This document shows, piece by piece, positions 1 through 40,329 of a DNA stretch of 64,000 nucleotides. Source of the DNA: Zonotrichia leucophrys gambelii (lineage: Eukaryota; Chordata; Aves; Passeriformes; Passerellidae). The position numbers were made by a program, and so were the translations under genes. Within the stretch, counting starts at the first letter, position 1. The number at the start of each line of letters is the position of its first letter. The notes below the pieces were generated by a model, which worked only from the letters and a program-made list of their open reading frames with translations, ran no database searches and was not told the origin of the DNA. The DNA lies in the NCBI RefSeq assembly GCF_028769735.1, contig NC_088171.1, positions 82,760,716 through 82,824,715 of the forward strand. Reading direction: 5' to 3'.

Positions 1-1490
1 GCAGCTGGAACATGTGGCTTCGCTAGTGCTAGCTCTTTGTATCCAGCCACCCATGTCCTCTCAGAAACTGAACAGATATTTCCAAAAGAAGAGGGAGCAG
101 GGACAAATAACACCACTGAGACACTCCTAGCACATTGGTAAGGCATCATCTCCAGGGAAGCATTACACCAAAGGATACCAATTGTTAGGTTTTCTTTCAT
201 CTCTGTGAACAAATAACCTATTGCTTCCACTACCCCCTTGTATACAACAATGCATCATGTATTAACTTTTATTTTTAAGTGGACATGTTAAATCAAACAA
301 GGGATGTAAAAAACATGTTGTTTTAAGAAGTTCGAGAGCAAGCTTCAGTTGTGCAATTCTTTCAGATGCAAACCTTGGTTAAGTCTTTGCCTTTCAATTG
401 TCCTGCAACAGAAATTTAATTGCTTGATTACACATATTTTTGTGTGGGCACATGAGCACATAGATGGTGATAAATACGTTGCATCACTGTAAAAAGTGGT
501 GCAATTTTAACTTGAGATCTGCTTTCCTCACGAAATGGATGTGTGTATGAAAGGCTGCCCTGACAACTGCAACTGGTATTGCTAAAACTGAGGAGCATAA
601 AACAGACTGGAACAGTCTCATACTAAAGTTATTAATATATTTCAATCACAAAAAAAGATGTAAAAACTGTGTTAGGCACTCAGGATTTCCTGTCTGCTGG
701 AAGAATTCAAGTTTGTACAAGTAATTTGTACACTATCTTCACTCCTCCAAAAGATAATATCATGGTGAATCTCAATTAAGAGTTGAAACAGCAGGTGCTA
801 CAGTTTTTTCAAGTGAAAAAAGCAGCAAGAGAGGAACCCAAGTGAGCAACTTATGCTTATGTTAATCTTTGCTCTAACTGCAAGTGTAGAACATTTCAGT
901 TACATACTTTGTTTTACGTAACTAAGAATGTATCACTAGAGAAATTTACCTTGTGACTCTTAATAACTACTCTGAATGAATCTCATCAAGTTCACACATG
1001 CATCTAGGTCATTCTAATCAATCTTGTTTTTACACTCCCCAAGATCTCAGCTAGGATAATAAAATTGTTGGTACAAAAGCCTTGGTCAATCTCCACAAGT
1101 TAGAGCGGGGATTACTAACAGAAAAAAAAAAAAGTATTCAAGCAAGACACCGCAAATCATGTTTTATTAGAAAGGGATTTGGGGGAAAGATGTATCAATC
1201 TGACTAGAAGCATCTCTATTAAAAATAGCTACATATGTACCCAACAGCAAGTATGCATGTTTTCTCCCTCTGGAATGTGCAGAACAGAGTTCATTTTCAC
1301 ATTACATATTCTTGAGAAAAATGTTTCAGTGTTAGATATTTTCCAACAGAAAAATCTGTCAGAGCTGCTGAAAAGGAAAGGGACTACAAATGGTGGCAAA
1401 TGAGTGAGATATTGTTTAAACAAAGGACAATTCTAGCATTTGACCAAGTTGATCATATGCTTTCACCAATGTACCTGGGTCTTGAAATGT
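1..1490. other. Intergenic, AT-rich, no gene seen
   Basis: This stretch lies beyond the 3' end of SRD5A1. It is AT-rich and holds only short open frames with no recognisable protein similarity, plus a short A-run near 1122-1133. By human synteny the next gene to the left would be TENT4A, but nothing here supports an exon of it. Confidence 0.6.
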
Positions 1491-1494
1491 GGGA

Positions 1495-1912
1495 ATCATA
1501 GAATCATTTAGGTTGGAAAAGACCTCAGAGTTAATTGAGTCCAACCTTTAACCCAGCACTCCCAAGTCCACTATTAAACCATCTCCCTCAGTGCCATAAC
1601 TACATGCATACCTACAAGGATTGTGACTCCACCACTCCCCAGGCAGCTTGTTCCAGGGCTTGACAACCCTTTCAGTGAAGAAATTTTTCATAATAGCCAA
1701 TCTAAACCTCCCCTGGCACAACATAAGGCTATTTCCCCTCATGCTATCACTGGTTACCTGGGAGAAGACATGAACTCCTACCTGGCTACAACTTCCTTTC
1801 AGGCAGTTGTAGAGAGTAGTAAAATTCCCCCTGGGCCCCCTTTTCTCCAGGCTAAACAGTCCCAGCTCTTTCAGCTGCTCCTCATAAGACTTGCCCTCTA
1901 AGAACTGCCTCA
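1495..1912 (-). mobile_element. CR1 LINE, 5'-truncated copy, minus orientation
   Basis: The left edge is the CR1 3' tail seen in reverse, starting AATCATAGAATCATTTAGG and running into GTTGGAAAAGACCTC. The minus strand reads as the end of a CR1 reverse transcriptase protein (blocks like [17 protein letters not shown] and [16 protein letters not shown]) with no complete ORF. CR1 copies are typically truncated at the 5' end, as here. The short open frames on both strands belong to the repeat. Confidence 0.88.
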
Positions 1913-2735
1913 AATAAAATCTGTACTTTACTTGGGGAAGGCTTTAGAAGTATAATGAGAATGTAAAATATAATCACACAAAGAACAAAACTGTCTGGCT
2001 TGGGTTTGGGATTTTTCTTATTAATCCAATTAACTAACATTTCTAAACATACTGACATTCACAGCCCACAGACCTCAGCTTTTCCTTTTCTGTAACGAGA
2101 GAACAGGGACAAGCTATCAGACTATCACACTTGAGATCCTATCCCACTGTAGGCAAACCATAAATTAACATAACGTGGGCAAACCAATGGAACTTTTAGG
2201 CAAGATAAATATTTATTAGCATAGTAGCAGAGCAAAATCAAGACATCTGTTCAAATTTTCTGGAAACTATGATAGAAGACTACTGACTAGAGAGCTACAG
2301 CTCTTGAATATAGAGATGTAATAAACATTGACCCTTCTTTCCCTGTTTAGTGTTAAAAGAACATTTGCCTTTTCAAAAAGGCAAAAAAAACCACCAAGTG
2401 TTAGATTAGAGTCTAAAGTGCTGCAGAAAGGTGATATTTTACTGGTAGGTTGACCAGTGATTTTTAAACAAATATCCCTGAAGATATAAGATATTTTGGT
2501 GGTTGACTCTGGCCAAATTCCAGGTGTCCACCAAAGCCACTCTGTCACTCCTCTCCACAAATGGACAGGGAGAAGAAACCAAAGCCTAAGCTTCATGGGG
2601 TGAGATAACTACCAGAGAGATCAAGCATCAAATATTGCCACAGACAAAAGAGACTTAAATTTGTGATATTAACTGAATTTATTATTAACAAAAACAGAGC
2701 AGGATAATGAAAAGTAAAATGCATCTTAAAACCAC
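1913..2735. other. Intergenic, nothing recognised
   Basis: AT-rich unique sequence between a CR1 copy and an LTR-like repeat. A minus-strand open frame at 2267-2596 shows no recognisable domain and has no splice or promoter context. Confidence 0.5.
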
Positions 2736-2739
2736 CTTC

Positions 2740-3500
2740 CCTCCACTTTTCTTTTCTTCCCAGGCTCTACCTCCTCTTCCAGGGAGGCTCAGAGAGACAG
2801 GGAATGGGGGCTATGATCAGTTCATCCCCTGAGGTTTCTCCTGCTCTTCAAGGAGAGGAGGCCTTCCCCTGCTCCAACATGGGGTCCCTCCCATGGGAGA
2901 TTGTTCTCTATGAACTTCTCCAATCTGAGTCCATCCCGTGGGCAACAGCTCTCCATGAACTGCTCCAGTGTGGATTGCTCTTCCACAGGGTGCAGCAGTT
3001 CAGGCACAACTGCTCCAGTATGAGTTCTCCACAGGGTCACAAGTCCCACCACGAAACCTGCCCTAGCATGGGCTCCTCTCTCCAAACATCCCTGTCACAT
3101 CCCTGCTCCAGCACAGGCTTCCCAGCCTCATCTCAGGCAGCCACCTGCTCTGGCATGAGGATCCTGCACAGGCTGCAGGTGGGTCTCTGCATCCCCATGG
3201 TCCTCCATGGCCTGCAGGGGAATCTCTGCTCCAACACCTGGAGTGCCTCCTCCCACTCCTCCAATTGATACCTTGCACAGATGTTGCTCTGCCCAAGAAA
3301 ACATATATTTTTTCTTTCTTAAATATGTTATTAAAAAGACATTACTGTCCTTCATGATGGGCTCAGCCTTGGTCAGGAGCAGGTTGGCCCTGGGATAAGC
3401 TGGCATTGACTCTGCCAGACATGGGGGAAGCTTCTAGCAGCTTCTTACAGAAGTCACCCCTGTAGCACCCATCACCAAAATCATACAAACCCAAAAAAGA
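2740..3500. mobile_element. Avian LTR-retroelement-derived repeat (family unnamed)
   Basis: The block is C-rich and built of degenerate units that start with TGCTCCAG or TGCTCCA and contain CCACAGGG or CCATGG. It ends in a segment (about 3358-3500) containing GACATGGGGGAAGCTTCTAG followed by CAGCTTCTTACAGAAG. From memory this pattern is a widespread bird interspersed repeat tied to LTR elements. The plus-strand 154-codon frame at 2804-3268 comes from the repeat and is not a host gene. No flanking duplication or full LTR ends were identified, so boundaries, strand and class are uncertain. Confidence 0.5.
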
Positions 3501-4140
3501 TATTAATTCACCAGAAACTACGTAAGTGCTTAAAGACCTTGGGTAGATAGTGGTTTTTGAATCCTATGTTTTTTTCCACTAGAATAGATTTTGATAGGTG
3601 GATGATTTAGACAAGAAGGTTTAAAAAAAATACTGCAGAGATGACAAGATTTAGAGATATTCTAAGATTCTAAAATTATCTTCAGAATATGCTTTAAGTG
3701 AACTACTGAACTTTCATTGTCAAATACTCCATTTTAGCATTGAGGAGTAAATCAAACTCTTCACCATCCTCTCTCTCCAGCAAGCATTTTTGCTGCTCAT
3801 CAAAACAAATCTTACTGCAATACCCTACTGCAGAACTTAGCATCTGGCAAAATTATGTTACTAATTTATTTTGAAGAATATAACCCAACACAGAAGTGCA
3901 AACAGAGCAGATGACACTTGGCAAAATTCCAATTCAAATTCAAATTCCATTTATTTTCAAATTATATTAGCAGCAGAGTTTTGTGGAAAGATTTTTTAGT
4001 TAGTGTTTATTTGCTTGTTTTTAAATTTTTTTTAATTATTAGAATTTGGTTGTTCACTCAGGGGCTTTGTTGGATTGCCTTTTTTTCTTTTTTTTAGTTT
4101 TCCCTTGAGTTGTTTTGGGTTTGTTTTTACCAAAAAACAA
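3501..4140. other. Intergenic, T-rich and A-rich tracts next to the SRD5A1 3' end
   Basis: No gene is seen. The part nearest SRD5A1 (about 4015-4140) is T-rich on the plus strand and merges into the downstream element of the SRD5A1 poly(A) site. The rest is ordinary AT-rich unique sequence. Confidence 0.5.
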
Positions 4141-5177
4141 ACAAACAAAAAAGACTCTTTATTATTACAGTCATGCAAAAGACGCAGAAATTGAAAATCT
4201 GTATGCTTGGGATCCCATCATGTTCTTGAAACCATCTGGAGTCCTTTGTGAGTAAAAGGTTGGGGTATGAGAACGGACACAGAGCTCCTGAATTTTAGAA
4301 TATAAAATAATCTAGAATGTTAGCAACAGAAGAAGGAAGAAACTTGATTTTTTTAAAACAGCATAGTAAGAAATTTTTTTTTAAATATCAAGGTTTTTTT
4401 ATAAATTAAGTTAGAAAACATTACACAATTGTTAACAATGCTAGATTGGCCTAAGTACCCTAAGTAGACTTCCAAAACCAATTTAAAAGTGAGAAGACAC
4501 ATATTGCATATTGAGATAGCTATCAATTTTAAGAGGTAGATGACAATATTAATCTATTAGCAGTACAACTTTTATGTAAATATTATTAGATATTGTCTGT
4601 GCAGTGCCCTATATTTGTAAGGGTGCAAGGAGAAGGAAAAACACTGCCTCTCATCTAAAAGCAACTGTATTCATCTAATTCTTTGGTCTACATCACCAGC
4701 TCTTCTGGAAATGCAGGTGGGGGGAATTTAAAGGATTAGTAAGGTAAGGAAAACAAATAAAATCAACCCTATTTGTGTACGTAGGCAGAACACACCATCC
4801 AGACTGCAGTGAGGGTGGCTGAGCTCACAGCACAATCCTCAGGACAGCTTGGCTACATTGAGTGGAAAAGGCAGAAGCCCTCACAGGCAGAAAAAGAAGC
4901 CTCAGAAGTCATGCACAGAACTTCCACGATGCCAATTCAGACTCATTGCCTAATGTATTTATGAAGGTACTTCACTGCTGGAAAACCACCTCTATTCCTA
5001 TTCACCCTGTCCATCAGATTTCTGGGTTACCATTAAGAGGAAAAAGCAGTAAGTAATAGCAGCACTGATGGAAAGGCTTTGCCACAGTGATGATCCGAGT
5101 GTGTTGCTAACCTGCCAGCATCTGTAAAATGCTGGCTGTTACTAAAGACATCCATCTCAAAGTGTTAAAAGCACAGC
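4141..5177 (-). other. SRD5A1: SRD5A1 3' UTR (inferred)
   Basis: This is the sequence from the TGA at 5180-5178 to just past the AATAAA at 4163-4158. Its length of about 1 kb is reasonable for a vertebrate SRD5A1 transcript. The plus-strand 64-codon frame at 4862-5056 is antisense to it and has no recognisable product. Confidence 0.5.
4158..4163 (-). terminator. SRD5A1: Candidate SRD5A1 poly(A) signal
   Basis: TTTATT on the plus strand is AATAAA on the gene strand. It is the first canonical hexamer found on the minus strand past the stop codon, about 1.0 kb downstream. It is followed at once by a GT/T-rich stretch (minus strand, about 4152-4105) of the kind bound by cleavage stimulation factor. 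Weaker variant hexamers occur closer to the stop, so an earlier end cannot be excluded. Confidence 0.55.
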
Positions 5178-33738
<28,561 letters not shown>

Positions 33739-35085
33739 GTTTCTTTCTGTATTACTTGGCAGCTTCCATGAGGCTCACATCCAGACTTTTGCTTTTAGCA
33801 TGAAACTGTATTTTAAAATTTGGTCAGAATGGGATGTTCTTCTTTTAAAGTTTCACCTATTTTATATTTTAAATGAAAGCTATAAAGAGATTTTTCTTCA
33901 AGTGTGTCTTCTTTTCACCATTTTAAGTTCCTTTTTATTAGTGGGTTTGTGTGTCTGTTGCTGGCAACAGATCAGGCACCAGTAAAATCTCAAGTCTTAA
34001 TTTTTAATGGAACAGTGGTATGCACAAATGCACTGCACGTGTGTCACTGGTCAAAAATTCCTTCAGAAGAAAAACCTGGGGTTCCTTTCAAAGCACATAG
34101 ATTCCAAAAACATTTTTTCTCCTATGATTGCTTATCCCACCTTCCACCCAATCTGGTTACTGTTGATAACTGCAGCTTCTTTAAAGGGCAAGAGAATCAG
34201 TGTATCCATACAAGGGCACATACAGGATATCTGACTGACAACCTGGTGCATGGTTATTCAGAAGAAAACCATGTCCAGCATCCTGGGGAAAAAAAAAGAA
34301 TGCACTTTATCAGAAACTGATGTCTGAGGCTCTTCTTTAGAGTGATTAATTGCTTGACAGACTGAGCTAGTAATTCCTGTTAGCTAGACCTTCAGGTGTG
34401 CTGAGTGTGCCTCAGACTCACTCCTGTCTTGAGATGTGCCTGAGTAGAGTCTGTGACCATCACTGAAATCTGCTGTGGTCATCTGTTCCTCTGTCAGTTC
34501 TAGTGAGAGTCATCTGTAATTTTTGTAAGATAACTTGTTTATAGCTGAAATAATAGTTTAAAAGAAAAAGCATAGTGGTATATATGTTTTTGTATAGTAG
34601 ATGTTTAAAAGGTAATTGAGGTCTAGAAGGGTAATTTATTTAATCTGACTTTAAAAAAAGTTGGCTACCTCAGAGACTTGGAATATAAATTCTGTCCTTT
34701 GTGGCTTAGTTTCAGCAGTGCTCTCTCTGTACTTCTGTCAAGTTGTCTGAAAGGAAAATGACCAGCAGTACGAGGTATTGTCCTCTAGGACCATAGTGAT
34801 GTAGATACTTGTTATGCTTGTCAAGCAGAATTTTACCATGTCTGTTTTTATTGATGAAGTCTTATGTGGCTTGGATCATTTGCTGTACCTTGCTACAACA
34901 GACTTTTTGATGTCTGCCCTTGAACTACTTCATCAAAGGGAGAATTCTTGAGGGACAGACATAAAAGTGAAATAATGCCATGTCCTCTGATGAGATATTA
35001 GTCTCATGCAGTGAGGAACCATTGACAGGACTCATTTTCCTCTTGAGAGTCCATAAAATAGGTTAATAAAAAATCAGTTCTTGCC
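33739..35085 (+). other. NSUN2: NSUN2 3' UTR (inferred)
   Basis: Sequence from the stop codon to just past the AATAAA at 35065-35070. Open frames at 33800-34320 show no homology and are taken as chance. Confidence 0.5.
35065..35070 (+). terminator. NSUN2: Candidate NSUN2 poly(A) signal
   Basis: AATAAA about 1.33 kb past the stop. It is followed 30-55 bases later by the GT-rich GGTTTGAGTTTGTTCTGTG, a plausible downstream element. I saw no canonical hexamer nearer the stop, though the variant CATAAA occurs 13 bases before. Confidence 0.6.
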
Positions 35086-35089
35086 CTTG

Positions 35090-36810
35090 TATTTTGCTAA
35101 GGTTTGAGTTTGTTCTGTGAGTAGAGAGCTGTGATGGGACAGCTTTTGTTCTGGCAGCTCCTTAGGCTGATGAGCAGCATAGCAGAATTTTCTTTTGAGC
35201 AGAGATGTGTGCAAAGTATATTTTTAATCCTTAAAGTATATGAGGAAAAAGATTTTGCAACTTGAAACTTCAAGCATATTTTCATGTCTTTGCATTTATT
35301 CTGGCATATTGGGCATTTGAAGTGGAAGCAGGGTGGAAAGGCCAGTGTCACTGACAAGTCATCATTGTAGTCTGCAGTTCTCAGCCCTGAGGATGATTTG
35401 AATCCATCTAATCTTTATGTTCTGATGATCTCCATAAGTTATAAAAAGGTCAAGAGTTAAAACCTATGTGAAGAAATGAAAATTTTATTTGAATTGTGCC
35501 TGCTATTACTGTATCTACTGATGTTCCTGAGCAGCAGCTTCAGCCTCTTTTCAGTCAGTGGCTCTGCTAAGCATACAAGTTTGACAGGTTAAGCTGAGAA
35601 GAATACTTGTTGATATAGACAATCCAGCAGAAAGCAAACTACAGAAAATGAAACTGTCCTGGTTAGGATTTTTTGGCTGAGCTTATGACTGGCAGACTAA
35701 AATGACAGTAGGAAGCTTTTATCTGGGAGCTAAAGAAAAGTAGTTCTTGTATCATAAACTGACTGAAATTTGGTATAACTTAGGCTTGTAATAGAATAAG
35801 AACCTGTAATTTTAAATGGTCTCAGTAGTTCCATTTTCCTGTGTTATCTGTGAATTTTTTTTTGTTTTTTTGCTTTGCCCTTGGTTTTTTTGGAGGTGTA
35901 TTTTTTTGCTGTCAAGTGCAAGTGGGAGAAAAAGAAACTAGGAGTCTTACTTGTGCTGTTTAGCAGTTTCTGTATCTCCAAGCAAATCCTGGGATTGCAG
36001 ATTTAATGTATTTTTTTTTAATACTGTGCTTTTCCTTACACCAGTTGCTCTGTCCCAGTTGATCTTGCCTTGATAACCAGAAAGGAAGATGCACAAAATT
36101 GTGTAGGTAGTGGCTGAAAGCACTGTCCCAGTTTCCCAGGCTGGGAGCCCAATGAAATGGGTGTGTTCTGTTGCTGCAAATAATTTGTAAGGAAGACAAA
36201 AGAAAAGTGATAATCAATCACATTGAGCTTGAGCACATTAAGCTTGAACACAAATTATGAAGTCTGTCCTCGTAAGTAGTCCCTATTAAATTTTGTGAGA
36301 TTTCTCTAGTTAGCATTGCGTTTTTAGAAACACAGGACTGTAAATGCCTGCACTGATGGCAGAGGGTTTTATATGTGATAGAGGGGAAAAAAGAAAAAAT
36401 TTGTGCATCTAAATGAATAGTCTGATGATGTGCTGCTCAGAGAAGTCCTCAGTAATAACTGCTGGATCCTTGAGAAAATCTGCTGACTGAAAAGTCTAGA
36501 AAGATAAGGAGAGAACAAAGGGAACTCACCATATGGGATGCTTTCTTCAACATTTACCTGATGTTAGTAATTTGTTACTTTTGGACATTGTTTTAGAATT
36601 TTCATATTTTAGTTTGCCAAAAAATTAATATACCATGGCCTAGTGCCACTGAGGTGATTTATTCTTTTTCCATAAAGGTCTGAATCCTATCAAAAGTCAA
36701 TGAGGCTTCTCAAAGTATACAGACCCCTTCAAAAAATCCGGGCCATGATTTTCAAATTTAGATTGAACAGCAAAAGAAAGCAATTTATCTTGTGTAACAG
36801 CCCCTTTTGG
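35090..36810. other. Intergenic, nothing recognised
   Basis: AT-rich unique sequence past the NSUN2 3' end, with T-runs near 35858-35912. Short frames have no recognised product. Confidence 0.55.
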
Positions 36811-36816
36811 AAGCTG

Positions 36817-37055
36817 CGGCGAAGGGAAATCAGGGCATTTCTTCCTTCCAGTGGGAAACCTCCGTGCCGGAAAACAATCGGCGGCGTGCTCACGCTGCAC
36901 GCTGGCCGTGCCCAGGACGAGCCTCGTAAACAACCCCCAGCCAAGCGAGGCGGACACAACAGCGGCTCTGTTATTCCCAGCAAACGTCCCGACCCAGCCG
37001 GCCGGGATGCCCGCACCTGCAGGGACCGCAGCACCCAACACGGCCTGGGATGCGC
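36817..37055. promoter_or_regulatory. Isolated intergenic CpG-rich patch
   Basis: I counted 22 CpG dinucleotides in about 240 bp, against almost none in the flanking kilobases. It does not match any repeat I know. The overlapping frames (188 codons plus, 145 codons minus) show no domain, and GC content explains their length. It could be an intergenic promoter, an enhancer or an old GC-rich insertion. Confidence 0.5.
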
Positions 37056-37596
37056 ACCCTTTCTCCCTCCAAGGGGGTTTGCCCCACCTGTGGCTCACCC
37101 TTGTGCCAAATACATGGTTGTATTTAATTGTCATTTCATTTGTTTCTCCATGTTTCTTAAACCTAAGTGTTGGTTTTTTTTACTAAAATCTGGGTTTTTT
37201 TCTAGGGTGGGCTGCTTGTGTTACAAATTTAAGTTTCTTCGGCACTCTGTATTTCTATTTACTTAACATTTAAGCAAGCTGTTGGCTACATAGGTGCTTG
37301 CCCAGGTAACCAAATGTTTTCTTTAAATGATTTATCCATGCGTGCTTTTGGCAGGATGGGTAACTCCAAACTGTCACTTGAGAACATGCCTGTACTCTCC
37401 TGCCTCACCTGAATACCTCCTTGTATTTCTGATGCTTTGCCTCTCTCTTCCCAATTTCTGCTTGTCATCCCTTGAAATCACAGACTTCTCCCTAACTGCT
37501 TTTTTTTGGTGTCACTCAAATGCTTTCACGTGTGTTAATAACACGCTTTTGCCTGTTCTGAAAGGGAAAACCAATATGACTGGTGGCCAAAACAAT

Positions 37597-37681
37597 TTCT
37601 GGGTAAGGATCATTGTATATTTACCCCATTCTTAAAATTTATGTAAGAATGGAGTAAATATACAATGATCCTTGCCCAGAA
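37597..37681. repeat. Near-perfect inverted repeat, 38-bp arms, 9-bp loop
   Basis: The left arm 37597-37634 and right arm 37644-37681 are reverse complements with two mismatches. The loop is AAATTTATG. The size resembles a microRNA precursor or a foldback duplication. No transcription evidence is visible. Confidence 0.9.
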
Positions 37682-37689
37682 TATTCTTC

Positions 37690-38650
37690 TGGACTCCAAG
37701 AGTTTCTTGGACCAGAGATTGTCATTGGTTTTAATGGTCCTTTATGTATTTGTCCTCCATAAATTTGCTTCCTGAGACCATGTGGACTTTTAGCTCTCAT
37801 GACATCCTGTAGCAGGGAGCCTCAGAATCCTACTTCCCGTTGTGTGAAGAATTATTTTAGCATCTGATAATTTTGTTCAATGATCCCCACTTCTTGCAGT
37901 GAAAGCCACAAGAAGCAACTGATTGCTGAGTAGTTTTTTCAGGACACTTGTGATTTGATAGTCTTCTGTCATATCCCTTATCAGTCCTCTTTTTTCCAAG
38001 CTGAAGGGTCCTAGCTAACTTGTTTATTCCCTCTATGGAGACTACTCCAGATCTTTTGTCATCTTTATCAAATGTTTCTGAACTTTTCTCAGTTTTTATG
38101 TCCTTTTCCAGGGGGAATAACTGCACATGGTGCTTAGGATGTGGTGTTTGTGGATAGTCTTCTGTCATATCCCTTATCAGTCCTCTTTTTTCCAAGCTGA
38201 AGGGTCCTAGCTAACTTGTTTATTCCCTCTATGGAGACTACTCCAGATCTTTTGTCATCTTTATCAAATGTTTCTGAACTTTTCTCAGTTTTTATGTCCT
38301 TTTCCAGGGGGAATAACTGCACATGGTGCTTAGGATGTGGTGTTTGTGGAAGCGTGTGCTCACTCCTCTGTCTTCCAGTACACTGCTTGGTGATTCTTCA
38401 TGCTACTAAATATCAAGCTGAGTTTTCACTGGAATTGCTTGTCATAGCCTCATTATTATGCTCTGAGTGAGAACCTGGTTTTTTTACATGTGCTGATAGC
38501 ATTATTTTTCCCCACATAAATCACTTTTGTCTGCATTGAGATTTGTCTGCATTATTTTGTCTGCTTCATCACTCAGTTGCCTTGGTCTTGTAAGGTCCTT
38601 CTGCAGTTCTTTGAAGCTGGAGCTAAACCAGTAGTTGCTGACTGAGTGGT
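37690..38650 (-). mobile_element. Old CR1/L3-like LINE copy, minus orientation
   Basis: Blocks in order recall the ancient amniote CR1/L3 group: GACATCCTGTAGCAGGGAGC, CTTCCCGTTGTGTGAAGAAT, TCATATCCCTTATCAGTCCT, TCCAAGCTGAAGGGTCCTAG, GGGGAATAACTGCACATGGT and CATCACTCAGTTGCCTTGG. All are diverged from younger bird CR1. The copy contains an exact internal tandem duplication. Minus-strand frames at 37857-38322 are remnants of its protein plus the duplication. Both ends are approximate. Confidence 0.68.
37957..38348. repeat. Exact 196-bp tandem duplication
   Basis: Unit 37957-38152 is repeated at 38153-38348 with no difference seen by eye. It starts at GATAGTCTTCTG and ends at GTGGTGTTTGTG. It lies inside the old CR1/L3-like copy. 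Confidence 0.95.
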
Positions 38651-38659
38651 ATCCCACCC

Positions 38660-40050
38660 AGAATAGTTTTCTGGGAGTCTGCAGGTCCTTAGTTGCTCTG
38701 AAGGGATCCTAAGCCGGTTGTTTCTTTATGGCTAGGTCACAGAAAAAGAATTTTTCAAAATGCTGATAAGCAGGATGACCAAGCCCAAAGAGACTATAGT
38801 ATTTTCTTCCTAATATTTGAGTAATTAAATATACATCCACAAAATACTGTCATAGAATGTCTATTGTCTGGAAAATAGTAACTTGTTGGAGGGAAAAAAG
38901 GGACCTTAGAAGCACAGCAAAATTTCTGACAGTTGCCCTGAATCTTTTCCAGGGCTTATCAACCTAGAAAACTACCAAGGAGTGTCTTGAGAACCACCCC
39001 TAAACTCCTCTGTGGCTTCTCAAGCTTCAAATTCACCAACTAACTTGTTGTGCAGCAAGGTGATATTCTGTACATTGTGTTTCCAGGATTTCTTGCCCTT
39101 GTGGGTCTGGATGTCTCCCTGGCCAGCTGTTAGTGTGGTGCACTGTCAAACTGTGTCCATATTTTCAGCTGATAATTCAGGGCAGTGAAGAAGGAGTTGG
39201 AAACAACCTAAAATACTAAAATTGTCTGTGTCATTTGTCACAAGTGAATTTAAAGCCATTTTGCCCTATAGAAAACTGCATTTTCTCTATCTTAAAATTT
39301 CCTAACTTTGAATGTGAATATAGAGAGACAAGTGCATTCAGCTGATCTGAAATGGTCTTCACCTTAGAACTAGTTTTCTTTTACACCCTAGTAATATATT
39401 TTATGGTGCTGTTTAAATTCATTGCTGCAAAATCAGCTTAGATTATCTGGATTTATATTTTTTATTGGTGAAAATACTGTAGAGCTTGTGAAAGGTGGCA
39501 GATTGACAGCCTTGAAGTTAAGCTGATTGTTCCATTATTTCCCAGCCTCTCTCAGCCTTTTAAAGACATCTGCTCTTTTCTAATCTCCCATACTCAGTTT
39601 TTCAGATGACTGCTAAGTCTTCTGAGTCAGTGAAAGCCACTTCTCTAGGTATCCTTTGATGAGGTTTGTCAGGCTTGTCTAATTTGTGAAGCTGTCTAAC
39701 TTGGTTTGGTGTAACTTATTTCATTCCTCTCTATCTTGTCCTACCTCTTGGTCCCTAAGAGGAAGAGCATTCATTGATATTGTGTGCATAAGCAGCCTCA
39801 TATTGCTAAAGGGCTAGGTCATCATTTTAGATATATTAATTACTACATAGAGAATGCAGATTCGAAAGAGATAATAGGTAACTCAGTTTGAAATCATCTG
39901 CTGATCCTTTTTTCTTGAATATATTTATCAGCATTTTCCTTGGGCCATTCAAGGTAAGAACAAACTGCAGAGAGTGGTATCTTGCTATTCTGAAATTCTC
40001 TTGCTAAGTGCAGTCTCATTTTGCAAAGGAGCTTCTCAGGACAAAGTGAT
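38660..40050. other. Intergenic, nothing recognised
   Basis: Moderately AT-rich sequence. Parts near 39000-39140 could be further remnants of the old LINE but are too diverged to call. Confidence 0.4.
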
Positions 40051-40054
40051 GTGA

Positions 40055-40317
40055 CTCACAGTAAAGGATACAAAGATATAGCAAGGGAGGCTTCAGTGGG
40101 ACATGAGGAAAAAATTATTCCCCAGAAAAGGAACAGAGCACTGAGGCAAGTGGCCCAGAGAGATATGGATCTCCATCCTTGGAGTTCTTCAGAACTTGTC
40201 TGAGTGAGGCCCTGAACAAGCTGACCTGGCCAGGCAGCCAGCTCTGCTTTGAGAAGGGGGTTGGAGCAGCTCTCCTCCAGAGCTGATTCAGACCTCAGTC
40301 TTTTGCTGATTCTAGGA
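40055..40317 (+). mobile_element. CR1 LINE 3' region, plus orientation
   Basis: GATCTCCATCCTTGGAGTTC, GAGAAGGGGGTTGGAGCAG and a final GCTGATTCTA match the CR1 3' end. It is diverged. The 60-codon frame at 40021-40203 lies in it. Confidence 0.72.
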
Positions 40318-40329
40318 TCATTCCCAGGT

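Noticed and set aside
33800..34320. Open frames after the NSUN2 stop codon
   Set aside because: They lie in the inferred 3' UTR, show no similarity and would need a second cistron, which is not expected in a vertebrate mRNA.
36697..37266. 188- and 145-codon frames on opposite strands, as a possible new gene
   Set aside because: GC content explains their length. There is no domain and no supported splice structure, and the two strands conflict.
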